Assembly: GCF_003116035.1 (NCBI RefSeq)
Contig: NZ_LGQW01000015.1
Location: 4,638,161 to 4,702,160 of the forward strand
Reading direction: 5' to 3'
Length of the DNA: 64,000 nt
Origin: Azospirillum sp. TSH64
GTDB lineage: Bacteria; Pseudomonadota; Alphaproteobacteria; Azospirillales; Azospirillaceae
The number at the start of each line of letters is the position of its first letter. Within the stretch, counting starts at the first letter, position 1. The notes below the pieces were generated by a model. That model searched no databases, was not told where the DNA came from, and saw nothing but the letters and a program-made list of their open reading frames with translations. Of the stretch, positions 17,595 through 25,372 are shown piece by piece. Made by a program: the position numbers and the translations under genes.

Positions 17595-19073
17595 TCAGCG
17601 CGCCAGTATCTGCGCCGCATCCCTGGTCTTCAGCAGCGCATTGGCACTTTGACTGATGGCGGCGGAGATCTGGGCAATGTTGCCGGTGATCGTTTCGACG
17701 GCGATGGCTGCGCTCTGCATGTTGAAGGACATGTCGCGGGTCACGGCCGTCTGCTCTTCGACGGCGGACGCTGTGATCGATACGTTCTGGCGCACTGCCT
17801 CGATGGCGCTTGTGACCCCGTCGAGAGCGCAAACAACGTCATGCGACGTCGATCGGACTCTTTCGATTTCATGTCCGATCTGCTCGGTGGCTTTGGCTGC
17901 CTGGCCGGCCAGATTCTTCACCTCGTTGGCCACGACGGCAAAACCCTTGCCGGCTTCACCCGCGCGGGCGGCCTCTATGGTGGCGTTCAGGGCCAGAAGA
18001 TTGATTTGCGCGGCGATCGATTGGATCAGGCCGAGGATGCTTCCCATATCGTCGGCTGTCTGGGCGAGGCGTTGCGCCGACGTGTCGGCCGAAAGGGTTT
18101 GCTCCACGGCGCGATCCGTGGCGGATTGGGATTTGACCATACTGTGTGAGATTTCGCCGATCGATGCAGACAGTTCTTCGGCGCTGGCGGCGACGGTTTG
18201 AACGTTGCCGAATGTTTGCCCCGCAGCCGATCCGACGGACAAGGCGAGAGAGTCGGATTGCGAGATTGCGGCTTCGATTTCGGTAAAATTCACATCGATC
18301 ATTTTGTTGAGATCTGTCAGAAGTTTTACTTGGTCAGTGACATTGGTGGCAAACTTCACGACCTTGAAAGGAATGCCATTCAGGTCATAAATCGGATTAT
18401 AGCTGGCTTCTAGCCAGATAATTCTATTTCCTTTTCCAATCCGTTTCCATTGTTTTGTTTGAAACTCTCCATTGCGAAGCTTTTCCCAAAAAACTTTGTA
18501 TTCTGAATTTTCTCTGTTTCCATCTTCAACGAAAATGCTGTGATGCTTTCCTTCGATTTCTTGCAAACTATAACCAACTGTGGATAAAAAATTTTCATTG
18601 GCCGTGAGGATCGTTCCATCAAGATTGAATTCGATCACGGCCTGGGATTTTCTGATCGCATTGATCTGTCCAAGAAGATCGGCGTACTGCCGCTTCTGCG
18701 CGGTTACGTCCGTCGCATACTTGATCACCTTGCGGGGGGTGCCGTTCTTGCGCAAGACAGGGTTGTAGGACGCTTCAAGCCAGACTTCCCGACCGTCCTT
18801 GCCGATGCGTTTGAACTGCGTACGTATGAACTGGCCATTTTTCAACGTATTCCAGAAATCCTGGTATTGGGGGCTATCGCGGAAGGCTTTTTCCACGAAC
18901 ATGCTGTGATGTTTTCCTTTGATTTCTCCGAGGGTGTAGCCGACCGTTTCAAGGAAATTCCCATTGGCGGCCAGAATTGTCCCGTCCATATTGAATTCGA
19001 TGACGGCTTGCGAGCGATCCAGTGATGCCAGAACCGCTTCGGCGTCACTTTTCTTTGACAACTGAGAAAACAT
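17595..19073 (-). CDS. Soluble PAS-PAS methyl-accepting chemotaxis protein (BdlA-like)
   Basis: Chemoreceptor-like signal protein of 492 residues with no transmembrane segment. Two PAS domains follow each other (about 15-130 and 140-255). They are clear duplicates: SQAVIEFNMDGTILAANGNF against SQAVIEFNLDGTILTANENF. The C-terminal MCP signalling domain has the CheA/CheW-contact tip INLLALNATIEAARAGEAGK. There is no C-terminal methyltransferase-tethering pentapeptide. Layout matches BdlA-type receptors that link redox or c-di-GMP state to biofilm dispersal. The ATG at 19073 follows AAGGGG; a GTG at 19166 is an alternative. Confidence 0.88.
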   Translation of the reverse strand: MFSQLSKKSDAEAVLASLDRSQAVIEFNMDGTILAANGNFLETVGYTLGEIKGKHHSMFVEKAFRDSPQYQDFWNTLKNGQFIRTQFKRIGKDGREVWLEASYNPVLRKNGTPRKVIKYATDVTAQKRQYADLLGQINAIRKSQAVIEFNLDGTILTANENFLSTVGYSLQEIEGKHHSIFVEDGNRENSEYKVFWEKLRNGEFQTKQWKRIGKGNRIIWLEASYNPIYDLNGIPFKVVKFATNVTDQVKLLTDLNKMIDVNFTEIEAAISQSDSLALSVGSAAGQTFGNVQTVAASAEELSASIGEISHSMVKSQSATDRAVEQTLSADTSAQRLAQTADDMGSILGLIQSIAAQINLLALNATIEAARAGEAGKGFAVVANEVKNLAGQAAKATEQIGHEIERVRSTSHDVVCALDGVTSAIEAVRQNVSITASAVEEQTAVTRDMSFNMQSAAIAVETITGNIAQISAAISQSANALLKTRDAAQILAR

Positions 19074-19445
19074 GCGAGGCCCCTTTTGCTTATCGACCGG
19101 TAAGGCTTGGTTTTGCTCTCTGCCGGATATTGTGCCTGCGTCCATGGACGCCATTTGCTGCTTCACTCAACCCTGTCCGTCCGCGTGACATCAAGAGTAT
19201 GCAGATGCTCGATCAAGGCGGCTGAGACTGTGCTTCAGGTCCGCCGGAAACAAGACGGTGGTCAGGGTTGGGGCCTGTATTGTGCAATCCCGATGCGGGA
19301 GTGGGATTTTCCGATACTGCCGCCCTGTATTCTTCTTAGAAACCAGAAATGACTTTTCTGCATGTCTTTTAGTCTTTCCGCCTGACGCCATCGGCACAGC
19401 CAGTATGTTCTTCCGAGAAATTGATATTCCAGTCTTTTGGTCCAG

Positions 19446-19513
19446 AAATCATCCAAATGTATGGTTTCCGCGCTGAAGGAATGTGTTTCATGCACTGGCA
19501 AAAAGGGCGCTTT
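19446..19513 (-). repeat. Diverged repeat, copy 1 (HETH motif relic)
   Basis: About 52 bases from 19446 align with copy 2 near 20359 with about 12 mismatches, and weaker similarity continues to about 19513. On the minus strand both copies read through the same frame: VHETHSFSAETIHLDDF here against THETHPVSADIVHLNDL there. Several differences are synonymous or conservative, so both are probably relics of one coding family. The surrounding leftward ORF is 19262-19564. Confidence 0.6.
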
Positions 19514-19992
19514 AAAATAGTGCAAAAGAACTATCATATGATGAAGGTATGCTTCATTATCCACTAAGTTAAATTCCGTAATTATGTTTTTTACAGCGCT
19601 TATTTTATTACCGATGTGCTTCGCAATTTGTTAATAAGAACTATTCAAAATTATGACGGGTTGGATTGGCGAATCTTCAGCGGCGGGGCCGACGCATGGT
19701 GCGTTTCCAAGAGAGGTCTTCGGCCTTTGATTGGGGGAGCAGGATTGCGGTGATATGCGCTCTCAGGATAGGGGAGATTCGCATGTGTCGTGCTCGGCGG
19801 CATCGCCGTCCCACTACGCTTCAAATTTCAAACAGGCTCTTGAGTGCGCTTCATTGACACTCAAAGAGCATTTTCTGGCCGGAGACCGTGCTTTGAACCG
19901 ACCCCGATTCCAGGTGACCCGAAGCCAGTCTGTCGCACCCTATGAATCGTGAGGCGGCTTATGATATAAATAGCGGATTCAAATAATGAACT

Positions 19993-20202
19993 TTATTGTT
20001 CGCTGGCTGGGTGACCAATTTTTTCAAAAAGGTACTTTCCAGATTTGATATTGCGAACATTTATACTGTATAGGTAGTTTTTTCCTTTTAAGAAGCTGTC
20101 TATAAAAAAGGCAATTTCCTTCAAGGAGTATTCCGAAGATTCTTCTGAGTCATTGGATGAAATTACGCACTCTATGTAGTATTCCATGTGGTTTCCACTC
20201 AT
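19993..20202 (-). CDS. Small hypothetical protein
   Basis: Leftward ORF of 69 codons, or 64 residues if the second Met at 20187 is used (TGGAAA lies before it). The product (EYYIECVISSNDSEESSEYS, then LKEIAFFIDSFLKGKNYLYS) has a balanced, non-shadow composition: few Arg or Pro, alternating charged and aromatic residues. I do not recognise a family. It lies alone in the low-GC relic region, with no strong ribosome-binding site, so expression is uncertain. Confidence 0.4.
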   Translation of the reverse strand: MSGNHMEYYIECVISSNDSEESSEYSLKEIAFFIDSFLKGKNYLYSINVRNIKSGKYLFEKIGHPASEQ

Positions 20203-20358
20203 ACACTGACAAAGTTATTGGCCTTTCAAGGCCGTGTGGGTTCCTGTCCATTTTTTGAACAGGATCGATTGTTTCTTTTGAGGATTTACATCCCTGCCTC
20301 CATCTGGTGTTCGCAACGTTCATTGCTGCCGATCTCATTGTTGCTGATATGTCAGGGC

Positions 20359-20427
20359 AAATCATTCAAATGTACGATGTCTGCGCTGACCGGATGTGTT
20401 TCGTGCGTTGAGAGAAAGTGGGATGTT
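20359..20427 (-). repeat. Diverged repeat, copy 2 (HETH motif relic)
   Basis: Second copy of the repeat described at 19446. It lies in a leftward ORF (20352-20579) that shares the FL..HETH..SA....HL.DL pattern with the first. The two copies are about 910 bases apart in the same orientation. Confidence 0.6.
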
Positions 20428-20490
20428 GGAAGGCCCGGCAATAGCCGTCTCAAATGAAACCATTCGAGGTTCTGCTTGTAGGGAAAACCA

Positions 20491-20540
20491 GAAGCTATGG
20501 TTCCGTCCGTTTGTTGCAGGATGTACGGAACCATAGCTTC
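20491..20540. repeat. Perfect 16-bp inverted repeat
   Basis: GAAGCTATGGTTCCGT at 20491-20506 is the exact reverse complement of 20525-20540, separated by 18 bases. No long T-run follows on the plus strand; on the minus strand GGTTTTCC follows. It could be a cruciform site, a binding site or a degenerate terminator. It ends about 90 bases beyond the guaC stop. Confidence 0.85.
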
Positions 20541-20631
20541 GAACTCGGCAATCCGAGCGGCGCCTCTGCCCGGGTGCAATTCTCAGGCGATCCAAACTCG
20601 AAGTTCGCTGCGGCGAGCCCCCGGAGGCCGG

Positions 20632-21702
20632 TCAGCCTCCGAAGACGGTATTCAGCTGGGCGCCGACGCGGACGAAGGTGGTGCGCTTGGGCACTTCCTT
20701 CAGCCGGGTGGCGCCGATGTAGGTCATCATGCTGCGCACGCCGCCCATGATCTCCTGCATCGTGTTCTCCACCGGGCCGCGATAAGGGACATCCACGGTC
20801 TTGCCTTCCGACGCACGGTAGGAAGCGACGCCCCCCGAATATTTGTGCATCGCGGTGTCCGACGACATGCCGTAGAAGGTCATGGCGACCGGAACCCGGT
20901 TGCCGTCCCGGTCCTCGTAGCGGATCTCGCCCTCGCACTCGTCATGGCCGGCCAGCATGCCGCCCAGCATGACGAAGTCGGCGCCGGCGCCGTAAGCCTT
21001 GGAGATGTCGCCCGGCACGGTGCAGCCGCCGTCGCCGCAAACCTGTCCCTTCAGCCCGTGGGCGGCGTCGGCGCATTCGATGATGGCTGACAGCTGGGGA
21101 TAGCCGACGCCGGTCATCTTGCGGGTGGTGCAGACCGAACCCGGCCCGATGCCGACCTTGACGATGTCGGCGCCGGCCAGCAGCAGCGCCTCCGTCATGT
21201 CGCCTGTGACGACGTTGCCGGCCATGATGACGGCCTCCGGATTCTCCTGGCGCAGGCGGGAGATCACCTCGACGAAGCGCTCGGTATAGCCGTTGGCGAC
21301 GTCCAGGCAGATCTTGCCCACCGGCGCCTTGGCCTTCACCGCCAGGAACTTGTCGTGGTCGGCCTCGGCAATGCCCATCGAGTAGAAGACGTTGGACAGG
21401 GTGGCCGATTCAGCCTCGGCCCGGAAGAAGTCGGCCAGCTCGTCCGCCTTGTAATGCTTGTGCAGGGCGGTCATCGCGCCGAAGCGCGACAGCGCACGGG
21501 CCATGCCCATGCTGCCGGTGACGTCCATGTTGGCGGCGATCAGCGGGAAGCCGGTCCAGTCGCGCTGGGTGTGCAGGAAAGTGAAGGTCCGGTTGACGTC
21601 CACGTCGTTGCGGCTCTGCAGCGTGCTGCGTTTCGGCCGGATCAGCACATCCTTGAAGTCGAGCTTGAGGTCGCTTTCGATGATCACCGCACACCTGCTC
21701 AT
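20632..21702 (-). CDS. guaC: GMP reductase
   Basis: GuaC, 356 residues, converts GMP to IMP with NADPH in purine salvage. Family features: LDFKDVLIRPKRSTLQSR at the N-terminus, the catalytic Cys in KVGIGPGSVCTTRKMTGVGY, and the IMP-site GQVCGDGGCTVPGDISKA, followed by FVMLGGMLAGHDE. No CBS domains are present, which separates it from IMP dehydrogenase. E. coli GuaC is 347 residues, so length is normal. The ATG at 21702 gives the expected N-terminus, though the ribosome-binding site is weak; a far longer open frame upstream is an artefact. Confidence 0.93.
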   Translation of the reverse strand: MSRCAVIIESDLKLDFKDVLIRPKRSTLQSRNDVDVNRTFTFLHTQRDWTGFPLIAANMDVTGSMGMARALSRFGAMTALHKHYKADELADFFRAEAESATLSNVFYSMGIAEADHDKFLAVKAKAPVGKICLDVANGYTERFVEVISRLRQENPEAVIMAGNVVTGDMTEALLLAGADIVKVGIGPGSVCTTRKMTGVGYPQLSAIIECADAAHGLKGQVCGDGGCTVPGDISKAYGAGADFVMLGGMLAGHDECEGEIRYEDRDGNRVPVAMTFYGMSSDTAMHKYSGGVASYRASEGKTVDVPYRGPVENTMQEIMGGVRSMMTYIGATRLKEVPKRTTFVRVGAQLNTVFGG

Positions 21703-21816
21703 CTCTGTTCGGTGGGCCAACCGCTTTTCACAAGGCCCAACACCACAGAGTGGAGGCGATGATGCGGTTCGGCAAGCGGCGTCGGGGCTGCGGTGAGGGG
21801 TGCCGCGTTTGAAGCT

Positions 21817-21829
21817 GTTTCGCCGAAAC
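21817..21829. promoter_or_regulatory. 13-bp palindrome upstream of guaC
   Basis: GTTTCG-C-CGAAAC, a perfect inverted repeat between the glpR stop and the guaC start, about 115 bases upstream of the guaC ATG. It may be an operator for guaC or part of the glpR transcript end. No regulator can be named. Confidence 0.35.
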
Positions 21830-21842
21830 GAGGGGTATCCGC

Positions 21843-22658
21843 CTACTCCTCCGCCTCCTCCCCATCGCCGTTGGCCGCGTCGCTGCCGTCGGCGACATGC
21901 ACCTGGCAGTCGGCGTTGCTCAGCACCTCCATCAACTCGGCCGGCGGCAGGCGGTCGGTGAACAGCGCGTCGAGCACGCTGACGTCGGCCATGCGGATCA
22001 TGGCGTTGCGGCCGAACTTGGTGTGGTCGGTGACCAGGAAGACCCGGCGCGAGCTTTCGATGATAGCGCGGGCGACGCGGACCTCCTGCTCGTCGTAATC
22101 CAGCAGGTCGCCTTCGCTGTCGATGCCGCTGATGCCGATGATGCCGATGTCCACCTTGTAGCGGCGGATGAACTCCACCGTCGCCTCGCCGATGATGCCG
22201 CCGTCGCGCTCGCGCACGAGGCCGCCGGCGATGGACAGGGCGAAGTTCGTGTTCTTGTGCAGGATGGTGGCGACGTTCAGGTTGTTGGTCAGCACCCGCA
22301 GCCGCTTGTGGCCGAGCAGGGCCTGGGCGACCGCCTCCGTCGTCGTGCCGATGTTGAGGAACAGCGAGGCGTCCTCCGGCACATGGCGGGCGACCAGTTC
22401 GGCGATGCGGCGCTTCTCCTCCGCCATCAGGGTCTGGCGCGTGGAGTAGGCGATGTTCTCCACGCTGGACGGCACGGTGACGCCGCCGCGGAAGCGCCGG
22501 ACGGCCGACTGGCCGGCCAGATGCTCGATGTCGCGGCGGATGGTCTGCGGCGTGACGTCGAAATGTTCGGCCAGCCATTGGATCTGCACCATGCCTTTGG
22601 CATGGACCAGGGCCACGATTTCCTGCTGGCGGCGTTCGGCGTCCAGGCGCGCATCCAT
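21843..22658 (-). CDS. glpR: DeoR-family repressor of glycerol genes
   Basis: A 271-residue DeoR-family regulator, most likely GlpR, which represses glycerol genes and is released by glycerol-3-phosphate. The N-terminal winged HTH is VQIQWLAEHFDVTPQTIRRD (about 24-43). The C-terminal effector domain carries the family pattern LFLNIGTTTEAVAQAL and VTDHTKFGR. It is transcribed away from the MCP-glpDSTPQUV block, a common place for glpR in alphaproteobacteria. The acidic tail (DGEEAEE) is unusual but harmless. Confidence 0.88.
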   Translation of the reverse strand: MDARLDAERRQQEIVALVHAKGMVQIQWLAEHFDVTPQTIRRDIEHLAGQSAVRRFRGGVTVPSSVENIAYSTRQTLMAEEKRRIAELVARHVPEDASLFLNIGTTTEAVAQALLGHKRLRVLTNNLNVATILHKNTNFALSIAGGLVRERDGGIIGEATVEFIRRYKVDIGIIGISGIDSEGDLLDYDEQEVRVARAIIESSRRVFLVTDHTKFGRNAMIRMADVSVLDALFTDRLPPAELMEVLSNADCQVHVADGSDAANGDGEEAEE

Positions 22659-22980
22659 CGGTGGGCTGTCTCCGGTCTCGAAAGGGGGGCGCTGAGTGAA
22701 TCAGATGCGCGCGATGGGTCAAAGCGAAAAGGCGACGGTTCCGGCGCCCGGCTGGAGTTGCGGCACCGTACGCCGGATATTGTTCGTAGCACAAGCATGT
22801 TTCTTTACGAAAATGAACGCGCATGCTATGACAGGATCTACGCGGTTCCGATGTCTGCCCGATGCCGTCAGCCCGATCAGGGTTTGCCGCGACTGACGGC
22901 TGTCGCCGCCATCCTTCAAACTTGTCGCGACGCTCAACGGTCCGGCCTGCCGACATAAAGATAACGTATAGGAGAGGAAT
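22659..22980. promoter_or_regulatory. Intergenic region between glpR and MCP
   Basis: A 322-base divergent promoter region. It contains an inverted pair TTCGTA (22783-22788) and TACGAA (22806-22811) about one and a half helical turns apart, a plausible site for a DeoR-type repressor, followed by an AT-rich stretch. AGGAG lies just before the MCP start. Assignment of the inverted pair to GlpR is inference. Confidence 0.35.
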
Positions 22981-25185
22981 ATGACGCAACTGACGCCAGC
23001 CGGGGGGCGGCGGGGTGTTCGGCTCGGCATTCAGGGGCGGCTGTTTCTGGCCTTCGGCGGGGTGGCGATGCTCGCCGCCTTCGCCAGCGTGATGGCATGG
23101 TGGTCGCTGACCGAGACCGGACGGTCGATGGACCAGATCGGCCGCAGCAGCGTGCCGGCCATCGTCCGCTCGCTCAATCTGGCGAAGGACAGCACCGCGA
23201 TCGCCGCCGACGCGCCTGCGGTGGCGGCCTCGCGCGATGCGGCGGAACTGACGGAGCGGATGGATGGCCTGACCAGGCGGCTGGCGGCCCTGCGCGACCG
23301 CATCGGGGCGATGCGCAGCCAGTCCGGCGGAGGACATGGCGGGCCGGCCGGCGGTATGGAGGCCGGCGGCATGGCCGCGGATGCGGATGCGGTCGCCAAG
23401 CTGCTGGAGCGCATGGGGGCGGCACTCGACACGCTGGGCAAGCGCACCGCCGAACGGCTGGCGATGGAGGAGAAGCTCAACACGCTGGTCGCCGACGCGG
23501 TGATGGCGCACGAGGACTTCACCGATCTGGTGGCGCCGCTGCTGGAGGTGTCGACCCTGTCGGTCAACAATGTGGTGGGCGATCTGGCCGCCGCGCAGGC
23601 GGTCGAAACCGCAACCGGGCTGGGCCGCCGGCTGGCGCAGGAGGAGCTTCCGGTCATCACCCAGCTGATGAACGTGCAGGCCAACGGCAACCTTGCCTTC
23701 GGCATGATCGCCGCCGCCTCCAGCGTGCCGCATGGGGCGACGCTGAACAACATCCGGTCGAAGTACAATTGGGCGCTGCTGCGCGTCGACAACGCCATCG
23801 GCGCCTTGCCGAAGGACAGCCAGGACCGGCCGTCGCTGGTCAAGGCGCGCGATGGGCTCGCCGCTTTCGGCGGCGGCGCCGGCAGCGTCTTCCGCCTGCG
23901 CGACGAGCAGGCGCGCATCACCGCCGACATCGAAAGCGCGCTGGCCGAGACGGTGCGGCTGACCGCCGACCTGAACGGCACCATCGATGCGGTGGTCGCG
24001 CACCAGCAGGAGCGCACCGATGCCGATGTGACGCGGACCGAAACGGCGATTTCCGGTGCGGTCGCGGTGCAGGGCGGGGCTGCGGCGGTCGTCGTGCTGT
24101 CGAGCCTGCTGATCGCCTGGTTCTATGTCCGCAACCGGCTGACCCGGCGGCTGATGCGGGTGATCGACGCCATGCGCGCCGTGGCCGGCGGCGATCTGGC
24201 CGTCGACGCCGCGGTCGGCGGGCGCGATGAGATCGCCGAGATGGCGGGGATCGTCGGCGTCTTCCGCGACAAGAGTGCCGAGATCGCCCGCTTGCAGGAG
24301 GACCAGGACGCGATGAAGCAGGCGGCCGACGCCGAGCGGTCGCGCACCATCCAGTCGATCACCGCGAGCATCGAGGCCAGCGTGAAGGAGGCGTCCCGCC
24401 ACATCAGCACCGCATCGGCCGACATGCGCGAGGCGTCGGAGGGGATGTCCACCACCGCCGAGCAGACCTGCCGCCGGATGACCGACGTGCGGTCGGCGGT
24501 CGCCGACACCGCTACGAACGTGCAGACGGTGGCCGCCACCGCCAGCCAGCTTTCCGCCTCCATCGGCGAGATCACGCGGCGGGTCGGCGATTCCAGCCAG
24601 ATCGCCCGCAGTGCCGTGGCGGAGGCGCGCAGCACCAACGACCTGATGGTTGAACTCGCGGCCGCCGCGCAGAAGATCGGCGACGTGGTCGGCATGATCA
24701 ACGCCATCGCCGGACAGACCAACCTGCTGGCCCTGAACGCCACCATCGAGGCGGCGCGGGCGGGCGAGGCCGGGCGCGGCTTTGCCGTGGTGGCGGAGGA
24801 GGTGCGCAGCCTTGCCGGCCAGACCGCCAAGGCGACGGAGGAGATCGCCCAGCAGGTCCAGGCGGTGCGCACGACGGCGCAGGGAGCGGTGTCGGCCATC
24901 GACGACATCGGCCGCACCATCAGCCGCATCGACGAGATCACCGCCATGGTCGCCGCCGCGGTCGAGGAGCAGTCCGCCGCCACCGACGAGATCGCGCGCA
25001 GCATCAACCACGCCTCCGACGCGGTGCAGAGCATCGCCGACACGGTGGTTTCGGTTGACGATGCGGTGAACCGCACCGGCAGCGCCGCCGCCCAGGTGGT
25101 GGACGCCACCCGCGCGCTTTCGCAACGGTCCGAAAGCCTGAGCGAGGATATCGACCGCCTGCTGGGCCGCATCCGCGCGGCGTGA
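22981..25185 (+). CDS. Transmembrane methyl-accepting chemotaxis protein
   Basis: Chemoreceptor of 734 residues. A first membrane segment at about 20-42 is followed by a long helical periplasmic sensor (about 43-355), then a second membrane segment (about 358-382), HAMP (about 380-435) and an MCP signalling domain with the tip TNLLALNATIEAARAGEAGR. No C-terminal pentapeptide. The sensor is an all-helical bundle resembling TorS/HBM types; the ligand is unknown. It sits between glpR and glpD, facing the glycerol operon, which makes a glycerol-related signal possible. Strong AGGAG before the ATG. Confidence 0.93.
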   Translation: MTQLTPAGGRRGVRLGIQGRLFLAFGGVAMLAAFASVMAWWSLTETGRSMDQIGRSSVPAIVRSLNLAKDSTAIAADAPAVAASRDAAELTERMDGLTRRLAALRDRIGAMRSQSGGGHGGPAGGMEAGGMAADADAVAKLLERMGAALDTLGKRTAERLAMEEKLNTLVADAVMAHEDFTDLVAPLLEVSTLSVNNVVGDLAAAQAVETATGLGRRLAQEELPVITQLMNVQANGNLAFGMIAAASSVPHGATLNNIRSKYNWALLRVDNAIGALPKDSQDRPSLVKARDGLAAFGGGAGSVFRLRDEQARITADIESALAETVRLTADLNGTIDAVVAHQQERTDADVTRTETAISGAVAVQGGAAAVVVLSSLLIAWFYVRNRLTRRLMRVIDAMRAVAGGDLAVDAAVGGRDEIAEMAGIVGVFRDKSAEIARLQEDQDAMKQAADAERSRTIQSITASIEASVKEASRHISTASADMREASEGMSTTAEQTCRRMTDVRSAVADTATNVQTVAATASQLSASIGEITRRVGDSSQIARSAVAEARSTNDLMVELAAAAQKIGDVVGMINAIAGQTNLLALNATIEAARAGEAGRGFAVVAEEVRSLAGQTAKATEEIAQQVQAVRTTAQGAVSAIDDIGRTISRIDEITAMVAAAVEEQSAATDEIARSINHASDAVQSIADTVVSVDDAVNRTGSAAAQVVDATRALSQRSESLSEDIDRLLGRIRAA

Positions 25186-25204
25186 GCCTGGTGCGGGGAG
25201 GGGA

Positions 25205-25248
25205 GCCGGATCAGCCTTATTTCCGATAGGAAAGACGCTCGATCCGGC
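25205..25248 (+). terminator. Nested hairpin between MCP and glpD
   Basis: Outer stem GCCGGATC (25205-25212) with GATCCGGC (25241-25248). Inside it is a second stem TTTCC-GATA-GGAAA (25220-25233). No T-run follows, so it may be a weak terminator, an RNA processing site or a regulatory structure ahead of glpD. Confidence 0.55.
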
Positions 25249-25302
25249 GTAGCCTCAGAAACATGGTCCGTTGAACAAACATTTTCCTTTTCAAACGCGA
25301 AC

Positions 25303-25317
25303 GAACATTCTATGTTC
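25303..25317. promoter_or_regulatory. Palindrome in the glpD promoter region
   Basis: GAACAT-TCT-ATGTTC, a perfect inverted repeat 55 bases upstream of the glpD start. Around it are direct repeats of CGAAC/CGAAAC (about 25299-25330), the type of array bound by DeoR-family repressors. A GlpR operator is the natural guess; the sequence does not prove it. Confidence 0.45.
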
Positions 25318-25372
25318 CGAAACGAAAGCGGCCGGGTTCGAGAAGGAACCGCCGCGGTACGGAGAGGAACCC

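Larger units (their letters stand above)
19074..20631. other. Low-GC region without recognisable genes
   Basis: About 1.5 kb, poorer in GC than the surroundings, between the chemoreceptor and guaC. No ORF here matches a family I know. It contains a 77%-identical repeat pair, a perfect 16-bp inverted repeat with an 18-base loop, and one small leftward ORF with plausible protein character (19993-20202). The rest looks like decayed coding sequence or regulatory spacer. No transposase remnants were recognised. Confidence 0.6.

Noticed and set aside
19074..20631. Possible insertion-sequence remnant
   Set aside because: The region has repeats and low GC, but no transposase motif or paired terminal repeats with target duplication could be found.
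20632..21702. IMP dehydrogenase instead of GMP reductase
   Set aside because: No CBS domains, and length and N-terminus match GuaC.
20632..25125. A 1497-codon open frame on the minus strand running through glpR and the MCP
   Set aside because: Only its last 356 codons are a gene (guaC). The rest is the antisense shadow of GC-rich genes and has no recognisable domains.
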